Of a stretch of DNA of 64,000 nt, positions 17,131-25,657 are shown piece by piece. Positions within the stretch are counted from its first letter, which is position 1. Each line of letters opens with the position of its first letter. Both the position numbers and the translations under genes were made by a program. Source of the DNA: Massilia agilis (GTDB lineage: Bacteria; Pseudomonadota; Gammaproteobacteria; Burkholderiales; Burkholderiaceae_D). The notes beneath the pieces were generated by a model. That model saw only the letters and a program-made list of their open reading frames with translations. It did not search any database and was not told the origin of the DNA. The DNA lies in NCBI RefSeq assembly GCF_024756255.1, contig NZ_JANUHB010000007.1:124001-188000 (forward strand), given 5' to 3'.

Positions 17131-17721
17131 ATGCGCGTCAAGATTGCCGTAAATTACCGTTTTCGTGCGCTGGCAGCCGCTGCCGGCGGCCTGGCGTGCG
17201 CGCTGGCGCTGTCCGGCTGCTCGAGCCTGCGCAGCCAGCCGACCGCCCCGGCGAACGCCTCGCCCGAGGCCGTTGCCGCCGACGCCAGCCGCTCGGCCGC
17301 CGCTGCCAACGCCGGCGCCCAGACGACCACGGTGACCAAGCTGCAGAAGTTCCTGTGGATCTTCACGCCCTACCGTCCGGACATCCAGCAGGGCAACTTC
17401 GTCTCGCAGGAGATGCTGGAGCAGCTCAAGCCCGGCATGACGCGCGACCAGGTCAAGTTCGTGCTCGGCACGCCGCTCCTGACTGACATGTTCCACGCCG
17501 ACCGCTGGGACTACCCGTTCTACCTCGCGCGCGGCAACGGCGAGCTGACCACCAGCCGCGTGACCGTCTTCTTCAAGGACAACAAGGTCGATCACTTCGA
17601 CGGTGGCCACCTGCCGACCGAGAAGGAGTACATCGCCCGCATCGCCGGCACCGTGGCCGCGCCGCCGCCGGACGAGCGCAAGTCGCTCGAGGACGTGCGC
17701 CAGCGCAAGGAAGGCAAGTAA
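17131..17721 (+). CDS. bamE: Outer-membrane protein assembly factor BamE (OmlA)
   Basis: 196 residues from the ATG at 17131; the frame is open back to 17068 but that segment looks non-coding. The lipobox is LALSGC. After a low-complexity Ala-rich linker the SmpA/OmlA domain begins: FTPYRPDIQQGNFVSQEMLEQLKPGMTRDQVKFVLGTPLL...RWDYPFYL. BamE is an accessory lipoprotein of the BAM complex that folds proteins such as LptD. It is divergent from fur and 9 bases ahead of dapB. Confidence 0.93.
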   Translation: MRVKIAVNYRFRALAAAAGGLACALALSGCSSLRSQPTAPANASPEAVAADASRSAAAANAGAQTTTVTKLQKFLWIFTPYRPDIQQGNFVSQEMLEQLKPGMTRDQVKFVLGTPLLTDMFHADRWDYPFYLARGNGELTTSRVTVFFKDNKVDHFDGGHLPTEKEYIARIAGTVAAPPPDERKSLEDVRQRKEGK

Positions 17722-17730
17722 GGAACCAAT

Positions 17731-18537
17731 ATGAGCATCAAGATCGCGATTGCGGGCGCCAGCGGGCGCATGGGCCGCATGCTGGTGGAGGCGGTGCAGG
17801 CCTCGCCTGACGCCGAGCTGGTCGGCGCGCTGGGCGTGGCCGGTTCGCCGGAAATCGGCACCGATGCCGGCGCCTTTTCCGGCCAGCTGACCGGTGTGGT
17901 GATCCAGTCCGACCTGGACAAGGGCCTGGTCGGCGCCGACGTGCTGATCGACTTCACCCGTCCCGAAGGCACGCTGCGCCACCTTGAATACTGCGCCGCC
18001 CACGGCATCAAGATGGTGATCGGCACCACCGGTTTCGACGACGCCGGCAAGGCTGCGATCAGCAAAGCCGCCGAGAAGACCGCGATCGTGTTCGCCCCGA
18101 ACATGAGCGTGGGCGTGAACGTGACGCTCAAGCTGCTCGAAATGGCGGCCAGGAGCTTTGCCGAAGGCTACGACATCGAGATCATCGAGGCGCACCACCG
18201 CCACAAGGTGGATGCGCCATCCGGCACCGCGCTCAAGATGGGCGAGGTGATTGCCGATGCGCTGGGCCGCGACCTGAAGGAATGCGCCGTGTACGGCCGC
18301 GAAGGCGTGACCGGCGAGCGCGATCCGTCCACCATCGGCTTTGCCACCGTGCGTGGCGGCGACATCGTGGGCGACCATACGGTGCTGTTTGCCGGCATCG
18401 GCGAGCGCATCGAGATCAGCCACAAGTCCAGCAGCCGCGTCACCTACGCCAACGGCTCGCTGCGCGCCGCCCGCTTTTTGGCGGACAAGGCGAGCGGCCA
18501 GTACGACATGTTCGACGTGCTCGGGCTCAAGGCTTGA
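17731..18537 (+). CDS. dapB: 4-hydroxy-tetrahydrodipicolinate reductase
   Basis: 268 residues. It reduces the DapA product in lysine/meso-diaminopimelate biosynthesis. The NAD(P) motif is IAGASGRMGRML at the N terminus. The catalytic and substrate motif EIIEAHHRHKVDAPSGTALK is intact. It is co-directional with bamE and the barstar-like gene. Confidence 0.96.
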   Translation: MSIKIAIAGASGRMGRMLVEAVQASPDAELVGALGVAGSPEIGTDAGAFSGQLTGVVIQSDLDKGLVGADVLIDFTRPEGTLRHLEYCAAHGIKMVIGTTGFDDAGKAAISKAAEKTAIVFAPNMSVGVNVTLKLLEMAARSFAEGYDIEIIEAHHRHKVDAPSGTALKMGEVIADALGRDLKECAVYGREGVTGERDPSTIGFATVRGGDIVGDHTVLFAGIGERIEISHKSSSRVTYANGSLRAARFLADKASGQYDMFDVLGLKA

Positions 18538-18541
18538 TGCC

Positions 18542-18868
18542 ATGGCCACCGCTGAACTGAACGGCGCCGCCATCACCGACGAGGCGAGCTTCCACGCCGA
18601 ATGCAAGCGCGCGTTCGGCTTCCCCGACTCGTACCAGGCGACCATGGACGCCTGGGTGGACTGCCTGAGCTACCTGCGCGACGAGGACGGCATGTCCAAG
18701 TACCGTCTCAAGGACGACGAGGTGCTGCGCATCGTGGTCAAGGACGCGGAAAAGATGCGCGGGCAGGCCGAGGACATCCTCGAGGAGATGGCGTTCTGCA
18801 TCATCGGCATCAACGAGCGCTACGAGGACTACGGCGAGAAGCCGGCGCTGGAGCTGGTGCTGGGCTGA
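18542..18868 (+). CDS. Barstar-family protein (ribonuclease-inhibitor fold)
   Basis: 108 residues from the ATG four bases after dapB. The body (DEASFHAECKRAFGFPDSYQATMDAWVDCLSYLRDE) matches the barstar pattern, in which a helix carrying GFP-x-Y and a D-A-x-x-D-C-L motif faces the barnase active site. The C-terminal part is acidic, as in barstar. No barnase-type ribonuclease gene is nearby, so it is an orphan that may act on a toxin encoded elsewhere, on incoming toxins, or on something unrelated. It is probably transcribed with dapB. Confidence 0.75.
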   Translation: MATAELNGAAITDEASFHAECKRAFGFPDSYQATMDAWVDCLSYLRDEDGMSKYRLKDDEVLRIVVKDAEKMRGQAEDILEEMAFCIIGINERYEDYGEKPALELVLG

Positions 18869-18872
18869 GCGG

Positions 18873-19313
18873 CTAGCGGAAGTAGAGCCCGACCAGCATT
18901 GCCACCATCACGCCGTTCGCCCACCACTGTGCGCGAAACCGTGCGTTCATTTTCGCTTCCAGCCGGTCGATCCTGCGTTCGAGATCGGCTCTGCAAATGG
19001 CCAGGTCTTTCTCGATTTTGGCCGTTATGCGCACTTCAAATTCGTTGACTTGCGCAGTCAAGCGGGCTTCAAGCTCCTTCATTTCGCCAGTCAGGCGGGC
19101 TTCAAGTTCCTTTATTTCCGCGCGAAGCGTCACTGCCACTTCCGAGATCTTGAACTCAAGCTCGCTCTTGAGCCTGGCATTGTCCATAGCCGCCGACAGG
19201 CACTTCTCCAGCACCCCCGCCATTGCCTGGGCATGAGCTTCAGCCTGGGCCGTCGGTACACCGACTGCCTCTAGCTGGTGCGCGTAGTCGAGCGCGTTGA
19301 AGTGATTGGTCAT
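18873..19313 (-). CDS. Coiled-coil membrane protein, DUF1640-like
   Basis: 146 residues. The N terminus FNALDYAHQLEAVGVPTAQAEAHAQAM matches the DUF1640/CCDC90 pattern. A long coiled coil follows (about 50-125) with near-repeats (KELEARLTGEMKELEARLTAQ). A single C-terminal membrane span (WWANGVMVAMLVGLYF) anchors it. Bacterial members often lie near mobile or toxin-antitoxin genes, but their role is unknown. It converges on the barstar gene with 4 bases between the stops. Confidence 0.75.
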   Translation of the reverse strand: MTNHFNALDYAHQLEAVGVPTAQAEAHAQAMAGVLEKCLSAAMDNARLKSELEFKISEVAVTLRAEIKELEARLTGEMKELEARLTAQVNEFEVRITAKIEKDLAICRADLERRIDRLEAKMNARFRAQWWANGVMVAMLVGLYFR

Positions 19314-19418
19314 GTTTCTTTGACAAGCGACAGCCGCGACAGTTCATCGCGGCGTAGCTTCTTTTGCGAGCTGGGCGCCTGCTGCACCCCGCCCACGCCG
19401 CAGTGCAAGATGAACCAG

Positions 19419-19424
19419 TATAAT
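19419..19424 (+). promoter_or_regulatory. Candidate -10 box upstream of leuS
   Basis: A perfect TATAAT lies 39 bases before the leuS ATG. No convincing -35 element is found at the right distance, so this is suggestive only. Confidence 0.35.
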
Positions 19425-19462
19425 GTTCTGCTCCACCCCTAATTTTTGCCCGCAGAAACATC

Positions 19463-22108
19463 ATGCAAGAGAAATATAGTCCCGCCGAAGTCGAACAGGC
19501 CGCGCAAGCGTATTGGAAATCGATCGACGCCTACAAGGCCGTCGAGAACGATCCGCGCTTCCCGAAAGGCAAGTACTACGCGTGCTCGATGCTGCCTTAC
19601 CCGTCCGGCAAGCTGCACATGGGCCATGTGCGCAACTATACGATCAACGACGTGATGTACCGCTACCTGCGCATGAACGGCTACAACGTGCTCATGCCGA
19701 TGGGCTGGGACGCGTTCGGCATGCCGGCCGAGAACGCCGCCATGGCCAACGGCGTGCCGCCGGCCGAGTGGACCTATTCGAACATCGCCCACATGCGCGG
19801 GCAGATGGAGTCGATGGGCCTGGCGATCGACTGGTCGCGCGAGATGACCGCTTGCCGCCCCGAGTACTACAAGTGGAACCAGTGGATGTTCCTGAAGATG
19901 CTCGAAAAGGGCATCATCTACCAGAAGACCGGCACCGTGAACTGGGACCCGGTGGACCAGACCGTGCTGGCCAACGAACAGGTGGTGGACGGCCGCGGCT
20001 GGCGCTCGGGTGCGCTGATCGAAAAGCGCGAGATCCCGATGTACTACGTGCGCATCACCGAATACGCCGACGAGCTGCTGGACTACGTCGAAAACAAGCT
20101 GCCGGGCTGGCCCGAGCGCGTGCGCGTCATGCAGGCCAACTGGATCGGCAAATCGACCGGCGTGCGCTTCGCCTTCCCGCACCAGATCAAGAACGACGCC
20201 GGTGAGCTGATCAACGATGGCAAGCTGTTCGTCTTCACCACCCGCGCCGACACCATCATGGGCGTGACCTTCTGCGCCGTGGCGCCGGAACACGCGCTGG
20301 CCCAGCACGCCGCCAAGGACAACCCGGAGCTGCAAGCCTTCATCGCCGAGTGCAAGAAGGGCAGCGTGATCGAAGCCGACATGGCGACGATGGAGAAGAA
20401 GGGCATGCCGACTGGCTTGAGCGTCACCCACCCGGTGTCGGGCGAGCAGGTGCCGGTCTGGGTTGGCAACTACGTGCTCATCACCTACGGCGACGGCGCC
20501 GTGATGGGCGTGCCGGGCCACGACGAGCGCGACTTCGCGTTCGCGCAAAAATACGATCTGCCGATCAAGCAGGTGGTCGAAGTCGAAGGCGAAACGTTCT
20601 CGCTGGAAGGCTGGCAGGAGTGGTACGGCGCCAAGGAAAACATCCGAATCATCAACTCGGGCAAGTACGACGGCCTCGATTACACCGGCGCCGTCAACGC
20701 GGTGGCTGGCGACCTGGCGGGCATGGGCCTGGGCGACAAGAAGGTCACCTTCCGCCTGCGCGACTGGGGCATCTCGCGCCAGCGCTACTGGGGCACGCCG
20801 ATCCCGATGATCCACTGCGAGGACTGCGGCGCCGTGCCGGTGCCGGAAAAGGACCTGCCGGTGGTGCTGCCCGAAGACCTGGTCCCGGACGGCACCGGCA
20901 ACCCGCTCAACAAGGATGAACGCTTCCTCAAGTGCGACTGCCCGAAATGCGGCAAGCCGGCGCGCCGCGAGACCGACACGATGGACACCTTCATTGACTC
21001 GTCGTGGTACTACATGCGCTATACCTCGCCCGGTTCGAATGACGCGATGGTGGACAAGGCCCGCAACGACTACTGGATGCCGATGGACCAGTACATCGGC
21101 GGCATCGAGCACGCGGTCATGCACCTGCTGTACGCGCGCTTCTGGACCAAGGTGATGCGCGACTTCGGCCTGGTCAAGTTCGACGAGCCCTTTGTCAACC
21201 TGCTCACCCAGGGCATGGTGCTCAACGAGACCTACTACCGCGAGGACGCATCCAGCAAGAAGACCTGGTTCAACCCGGCCGACGTCGAACTGACCTTCGA
21301 CGACAAGGGCCGCCCGGTGTCGGCCGTGCTCAAGGCCGACGGCCAGCCGGTGGCGATCGGCGGCACCGAGAAGATGTCCAAGTCGAAGAACAACGGCATC
21401 GACCCGCAAGCCCAGATCGAACAGTACGGCGCCGACACCGCGCGCCTGTTCACGATGTTCGCTTCGCCGCCGGAGCAGACCCTGGAGTGGTCCAACAGCG
21501 GCGTGGAAGGCGCAAGCCGCTTCCTGCGCCGCGTGTGGGCCTTCGCCTACGCCCAGCGCGAAGCCGTGGCGCGCGCGCTGGCCGGCCAGCAGCAGGGCAG
21601 CTTGTCGGACGCGCAGAAAGCCGTGCGCCGCGAAGTGCACAAGCTGCTGCAGCAGGCCGACTATGACCTGAAGCGCATCCAGTACAACACGGTCGTCTCG
21701 GCCTGCATGAAGATGCTCAACACGCTCGAGTCGAGCAAGTTGGAAGAGGGCGCGGCCACCGATGCGGTCATCGCCGAAGGCTTGTCGATCTTCCTGCGCC
21801 TGTTGAACCCGGTCGCGCCGCACATCACGCACGCGCTGTGGCAGGACCTGGGCTACGGCGCCAAGTACGGCGACATCCTCAACGTGCAATGGCCGGAGGT
21901 GGACACGGCGGCACTCGAACAGAGCGAGATCGAACTGATGATCCAGGTGAACGGCAAGCTGCGCGGCTCGGTCAAGGTGCCGAAGGACCTTGATAAGGCC
22001 GCCATCGAGAAGGCGGCGCTGGCGTCGGAAGCGGCCCAGAAGTTCGTCGAAGGCACGCCGAAAAAGGTCATCGTCGTGCCCGGCAAACTCGTCAACATCG
22101 TGGTGTAA
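19463..22108 (+). CDS. leuS: Leucyl-tRNA synthetase
   Basis: 881 residues, a class Ia aminoacyl-tRNA synthetase. The HIGH motif is KLHMGHVRNY (about residues 50-59) and the KMSKS motif is EKMSKSKNNG. The large CP1 editing domain lies between them, with the T-rich editing loop VFTTRADTIMGVTF. It leads the leuS-lptE-holA cluster, the same order as in E. coli. Confidence 0.97.
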   Translation: MQEKYSPAEVEQAAQAYWKSIDAYKAVENDPRFPKGKYYACSMLPYPSGKLHMGHVRNYTINDVMYRYLRMNGYNVLMPMGWDAFGMPAENAAMANGVPPAEWTYSNIAHMRGQMESMGLAIDWSREMTACRPEYYKWNQWMFLKMLEKGIIYQKTGTVNWDPVDQTVLANEQVVDGRGWRSGALIEKREIPMYYVRITEYADELLDYVENKLPGWPERVRVMQANWIGKSTGVRFAFPHQIKNDAGELINDGKLFVFTTRADTIMGVTFCAVAPEHALAQHAAKDNPELQAFIAECKKGSVIEADMATMEKKGMPTGLSVTHPVSGEQVPVWVGNYVLITYGDGAVMGVPGHDERDFAFAQKYDLPIKQVVEVEGETFSLEGWQEWYGAKENIRIINSGKYDGLDYTGAVNAVAGDLAGMGLGDKKVTFRLRDWGISRQRYWGTPIPMIHCEDCGAVPVPEKDLPVVLPEDLVPDGTGNPLNKDERFLKCDCPKCGKPARRETDTMDTFIDSSWYYMRYTSPGSNDAMVDKARNDYWMPMDQYIGGIEHAVMHLLYARFWTKVMRDFGLVKFDEPFVNLLTQGMVLNETYYREDASSKKTWFNPADVELTFDDKGRPVSAVLKADGQPVAIGGTEKMSKSKNNGIDPQAQIEQYGADTARLFTMFASPPEQTLEWSNSGVEGASRFLRRVWAFAYAQREAVARALAGQQQGSLSDAQKAVRREVHKLLQQADYDLKRIQYNTVVSACMKMLNTLESSKLEEGAATDAVIAEGLSIFLRLLNPVAPHITHALWQDLGYGAKYGDILNVQWPEVDTAALEQSEIELMIQVNGKLRGSVKVPKDLDKAAIEKAALASEAAQKFVEGTPKKVIVVPGKLVNIVV

Positions 22109-22111
22109 GCC

Positions 22112-22660
22112 ATGAACGCGGCCCGTCTCCCTTTTGCGCGCCTGTTCACGGCGCTGTTCATCGTCGCACTGCTGGCGGGCTGCGGCTTCAAGCTGCGCGG
22201 CTCGAATGGCACCTACAACATGCCGTTCCATAGCATCTACGTCGGCTTCCCGGACACGTCGCCCTTGGGCACTGAGCTCAAGCGCAACCTGCGTGCGGCC
22301 GATTCGGTGGTCATCGCCGACAAGCCGGAGGGCGCGGACGCCCAGCTGGTGGTGATGTCCGAGGCGCGTGGCCGCCAGATCCTCTCGCTGAACAACCTGG
22401 GCCGGGTGCGCGAATACCTGCTCACCTACACCTTCACCTTCCGCGTCACGGATGCCAAGGGCGCGCAGCTGCTGGGCCCGACCGAGATTCGCCTGTCCCG
22501 CAACATGGCGTTCAGCGAGCAGGAGGTGCTGGCGAAGGAAGCCGAAGCCAACCTGCTGTACCGCGACATGCAGAGCGACCTGGTGCAGCAGATCCTGCGC
22601 CGCCTGGCCGCGATGAAGCCGGCCGCGCCGGCGGCATCGCCCGCGCCGGCCGCGTCGTAA
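22112..22660 (+). CDS. lptE: LPS-assembly lipoprotein LptE
   Basis: 182 residues with lipobox LLAGC followed by the GFKLRGSNG N terminus typical of LptE/RlpB. LptE plugs the LptD barrel and helps LPS insertion. The last 15 residues are an Ala/Pro tail. It starts 3 bases after leuS and ends 9 bases before holA. Confidence 0.93.
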   Translation: MNAARLPFARLFTALFIVALLAGCGFKLRGSNGTYNMPFHSIYVGFPDTSPLGTELKRNLRAADSVVIADKPEGADAQLVVMSEARGRQILSLNNLGRVREYLLTYTFTFRVTDAKGAQLLGPTEIRLSRNMAFSEQEVLAKEAEANLLYRDMQSDLVQQILRRLAAMKPAAPAASPAPAAS

Positions 22661-22669
22661 AGGAGCGCG

Positions 22670-23683
22670 ATGCAGCTGCGGCCTGAGGCGCTCGATGCCC
22701 AACTCGCAAAGGGCCTGGCGCCGCTGTACGTGATCACCAGCGACGAGCACCTGCTCGCGCTGGAAGCGGCCGACCGCATCCGCCGCGCCGCGCGCGCGCA
22801 GGGCTATTCCGAGCGCGAGGTGCTCACCGTCGAGCGCAGCTTCAAGTGGGGCGAGCTCCTGGCCGCGAACCAGGCGCTGTCGCTGTTCGGGGACAAGAAG
22901 CTGATCGAGCTGCGCATCCCCAGTGGCAAGCCGGGCAAGGACGGCAGCGCCGCGCTGCAAAGCTACGTCAAGGACCTGGGGCCCGACAACCTGACCCTGA
23001 TCACCCTGCCCAAGCTGGACTGGCAGACCGCCAAGTCGTCGTGGGTGGCCAGCCTGCAGCAGGCTGCGGTGTACGTCGAGATCCCGAATGTCGAGCGCGC
23101 GCAGCTGCCGGGCTGGATCGGCATGCGCCTGTCGCAGCAGGGGCAGAGCGCGGACCGCACCAGCCTGGACTTCATTGCCGACCGGGTCGAAGGCAACCTG
23201 CTGGCGGCGCACCAGGAGATCCAGAAGCTGGGCCTCTTGTACGAGCCGGGCAAGCTCAGTTACGAGCAGGTGCACGATGCCGTCATGAACGTGGCGCGCT
23301 ACGACGTGTTCAAGCTGTCCGAGGCGATGCTGGCGGGCGACCCGGGGCGGCTGGCGCGCATGCTCGAAGGGCTCAAGGGCGAGGGCGAGGCGCTGCCGCT
23401 GGTGTTGTGGGCGGTGGCCGAGGAAATCCGCACGCTGCTAAAATTGAAGGCCGGGATGGCGCAGGGGCGGCCACTGCCGGCCTTGCTGAAGGAATACCGG
23501 ATCTGGGGTCCGCGCGAGCGGATGATGGAGCCGGCGCTGCGTCGCGTTTCGCTGGGCACGCTGGAAGCGGCGCTGCAGGACGCGGCGCAGGTGGACAAGA
23601 TGGTCAAGGGCCTGCGCAGCAAGCAGTTCGGCGGCGACGCCTGGGACGCGATGCTGCAGCTGGCGCTAAAGGTTGCCCGCTGA
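22670..23683 (+). CDS. holA: DNA polymerase III, delta subunit
   Basis: 337 residues. Delta is the wrench of the clamp loader that opens the beta clamp. The N-terminal AAA+-like domain (LYVITSDEHLLALEAADRIRRAARAQGYSEREVLTVE) and C-terminal collar helices (MMEPALRRVSLGTLEAALQDAAQVDKMVKGL) are in place. There is no functional Walker A, as expected for delta. AAGGAG precedes the ATG. Confidence 0.95.
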   Translation: MQLRPEALDAQLAKGLAPLYVITSDEHLLALEAADRIRRAARAQGYSEREVLTVERSFKWGELLAANQALSLFGDKKLIELRIPSGKPGKDGSAALQSYVKDLGPDNLTLITLPKLDWQTAKSSWVASLQQAAVYVEIPNVERAQLPGWIGMRLSQQGQSADRTSLDFIADRVEGNLLAAHQEIQKLGLLYEPGKLSYEQVHDAVMNVARYDVFKLSEAMLAGDPGRLARMLEGLKGEGEALPLVLWAVAEEIRTLLKLKAGMAQGRPLPALLKEYRIWGPRERMMEPALRRVSLGTLEAALQDAAQVDKMVKGLRSKQFGGDAWDAMLQLALKVAR

Positions 23684-23691
23684 CGTGAGCC

Positions 23692-23764
23692 GTAGGGTGG
23701 GCACCTGTGCCCACGCCGTGATACGTGCCGCGTCCGACCGCGTGGGCACTTGTGCCCACCCTAC
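23692..23764. repeat. Palindromic repeat pair, GTAGGGTGGGC family
   Basis: Inverted copies lie between holA and proA. The left core is GTGGGCACCTGTGCCCAC and the right core GTGGGCACTTGTGCCCAC. Both are perfect hairpins and differ from the GGGCTC cores at 10919 and 62835. Confidence 0.85.
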
Positions 23765-23801
23765 GGCAATTGCCCCCTGTTTGAAACTGAGCATACGAAT
23801 C

Positions 23802-25067
23802 ATGGACATCACCGCACACATGCAACAACTCGGCCGCCAGGCCCGCGCGGCTTCGCGCGCGATGGCGCGCGCGAGCACGGCCACCCGCAACAAGGCACTG
23901 CTGTTGATCGCCGACGCGATCGAGCGCGACGCCGCCGCCCTGAAAGCGGCCAACCAGCAGGACCTGGACGCCGCCCGCGCGGCCGGCCTGGCTCCCGCGC
24001 TGCTCGACCGCCTCGCGCTGTCCGACAAGGCCATCGCGACGATGGTCGACGGCCTGCGCCAGATCGTTGCGCTGCCCGACCCGATCGGTGAAATCAGCAA
24101 CATGAAGGTGCGCCCGAGCGGCATCCAAGTCGGCCAGATGCGCGTGCCGCTGGGCGTCATCGGCATCATCTACGAAGCGCGCCCCAACGTGACCGTGGAC
24201 GCGGCGGGCCTGTGCATCAAGAGCGGCAACGCCACCATCCTGCGCGGCGGCTCGGAAGCCATCCACTGCAACCGCGCACTGGCCCAGCTGGTGGCCGAAG
24301 GCTTGGCCGGGGCCGGCCTGCCGGCGCATGGCGTGCAGGTGGTGGACACCACCGACCGCGCCGCAGTCGGCGCCCTGATCACCATGCCCGAGTACGTGGA
24401 CGTGATCGTGCCGCGCGGCGGCAAGGGCCTGATCGAGCGCCTGATGAAGGAAGCCACGGTCCCGATGATCAAGCACCTGGACGGCATTTGCCACGTCTAC
24501 ATCGACAGCAAGGCCGATATCGACAAGGCACTACGTATCGCGCTTAACGCCAAGACCCACCGCTACGGCACCTGCAACACGATGGAGACGCTGCTGGTCG
24601 CGCGCGACATCGCACCGACCGTGCTGCCGCGGCTGGCCGAGCTGTACGCGGCAAAAGAGGTCGAGCTGCGTGCCGATCCCGCGTCGTACGAGATCCTGCG
24701 CGGCTACCCGAACCTGGTCGAAGCGGTCGAAGAAGACTGGCGCACCGAATACCTGGCGCCGATCCTGTCGGTCAAGGTCGTCGCCGGCATCGATGAGGCG
24801 ATGGAGCACATCAACACCTACTCGTCCAAGCACACCGAAGCGATCGTGACCGAAGACTACAGCGATGCGATGCGCTTCTTGCGCGAGGTGGACTCGGCGT
24901 CCGTCATGGTCAACGCCTCGACGCGCTTTGCGGACGGTTTCGAATACGGCCTTGGCGCCGAGATCGGCATCTCCAATGACAAGCTGCACGCGCGCGGGCC
25001 GGTGGGGCTGGAAGGATTGACTTCACTGAAGTACGTCGTGTTCGGGCACGGCGAGATTCGCGAATAA
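23802..25067 (+). CDS. proA: Glutamate-5-semialdehyde dehydrogenase (gamma-glutamyl phosphate reductase)
   Basis: 421 residues starting at the ATG of MDITAHMQQLGRQARAASR; an in-phase frame back to 23673 passes through the repeat. ProA reduces gamma-glutamyl phosphate with NADPH in proline synthesis. The catalytic Cys lies in HRYGTCNTMETLLV, and the C-terminal GAEIGISNDKLHARGPVGLEGLT is characteristic. proB is not adjacent. Confidence 0.96.
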   Translation: MDITAHMQQLGRQARAASRAMARASTATRNKALLLIADAIERDAAALKAANQQDLDAARAAGLAPALLDRLALSDKAIATMVDGLRQIVALPDPIGEISNMKVRPSGIQVGQMRVPLGVIGIIYEARPNVTVDAAGLCIKSGNATILRGGSEAIHCNRALAQLVAEGLAGAGLPAHGVQVVDTTDRAAVGALITMPEYVDVIVPRGGKGLIERLMKEATVPMIKHLDGICHVYIDSKADIDKALRIALNAKTHRYGTCNTMETLLVARDIAPTVLPRLAELYAAKEVELRADPASYEILRGYPNLVEAVEEDWRTEYLAPILSVKVVAGIDEAMEHINTYSSKHTEAIVTEDYSDAMRFLREVDSASVMVNASTRFADGFEYGLGAEIGISNDKLHARGPVGLEGLTSLKYVVFGHGEIRE

Positions 25068-25083
25068 CAAAAGAAAGCACCGC

Positions 25084-25494
25084 ATGCTCTGGATTAAGGC
25101 CTTCCACATCGTCTTTATCGCTTCCTGGTTTGCGGGGCTGTTCTACCTGCCGCGCATCTACGTCAACCTGGCCCAGGAGACCAACGCCGCGGCCACCGAC
25201 CGCCTGCTCGGCATGGCGCGGCGGCTGTACCGCTTCACCACCATGCTGGCCGTGCCGGCGGTGCTGCTGGGGATCTGGCTGTGGCTGGGCTACGGTTTCA
25301 AGGGCGGCTGGCTGCATGCGAAGCTGGCGCTCGTCATTGTCGTGATCGGCTACCATCACGCCTGCGGTTCGCTGCTCAAGAAGTTCGAGCGCGGCCAGAA
25401 CCAGCGCAGCCATACGTGGTACCGGTACTTCAACGAAGTGCCGGTGCTGCTGTTGATGGCGATTGTGATTCTGGTGGTGGTGAAACCTTTTTAA
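25084..25494 (+). CDS. hemJ: HemJ/CopD-family membrane protein, probable protoporphyrinogen IX oxidase
   Basis: 136 residues with four predicted membrane spans. The N terminus LWIKAFHIVFIASWFAGLFYLPRIYV carries the conserved His and the WFAGLFYLPR signature of the UPF0093/HemJ group, which oxidises protoporphyrinogen IX in haem synthesis in organisms lacking HemG/HemY. A distant CopD relationship is the alternative. Conserved YHHACGSLLKKF and YRYFNEVPVLLL also fit HemJ. It is 16 bases after proA. Confidence 0.8.
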   Translation: MLWIKAFHIVFIASWFAGLFYLPRIYVNLAQETNAAATDRLLGMARRLYRFTTMLAVPAVLLGIWLWLGYGFKGGWLHAKLALVIVVIGYHHACGSLLKKFERGQNQRSHTWYRYFNEVPVLLLMAIVILVVVKPF

Positions 25495-25510
25495 CCACCA
25501 AACTTCGAAC

Positions 25511-25612
25511 CGTCGTCCCCGCGCAGGCGGGGACCCATGCCGCGCACGCCACGGAGTCAACGGCTGCCTTGGCGCACAAGTTCTATGGGTCCCCGCCTGC
25601 GCGGGGACGACG
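25511..25612. repeat. Palindromic repeat pair, CGTCGTTCCCGCG family
   Basis: Inverted arms of this family are separated by about 50 bases: CGTCGTCCCCGCGCAGGCGG at the left and its mirror ending CGCGGGGACGACG at the right. The second locus of this family is at 887-966. Confidence 0.8.
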
Positions 25613-25657
25613 TGCAAACGGTATTAGTCTTTACTTAAACGGACAAAGGGAACACCG

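Noticed and set aside
19439..23275. Very long open frame antisense to leuS-lptE-holA (about 1278 codons)
   Set aside because: It mirrors three well-identified plus-strand genes. Long antisense frames are expected in high-GC DNA with codon third-position bias, and the translation is low-complexity His/Arg/Val-rich.
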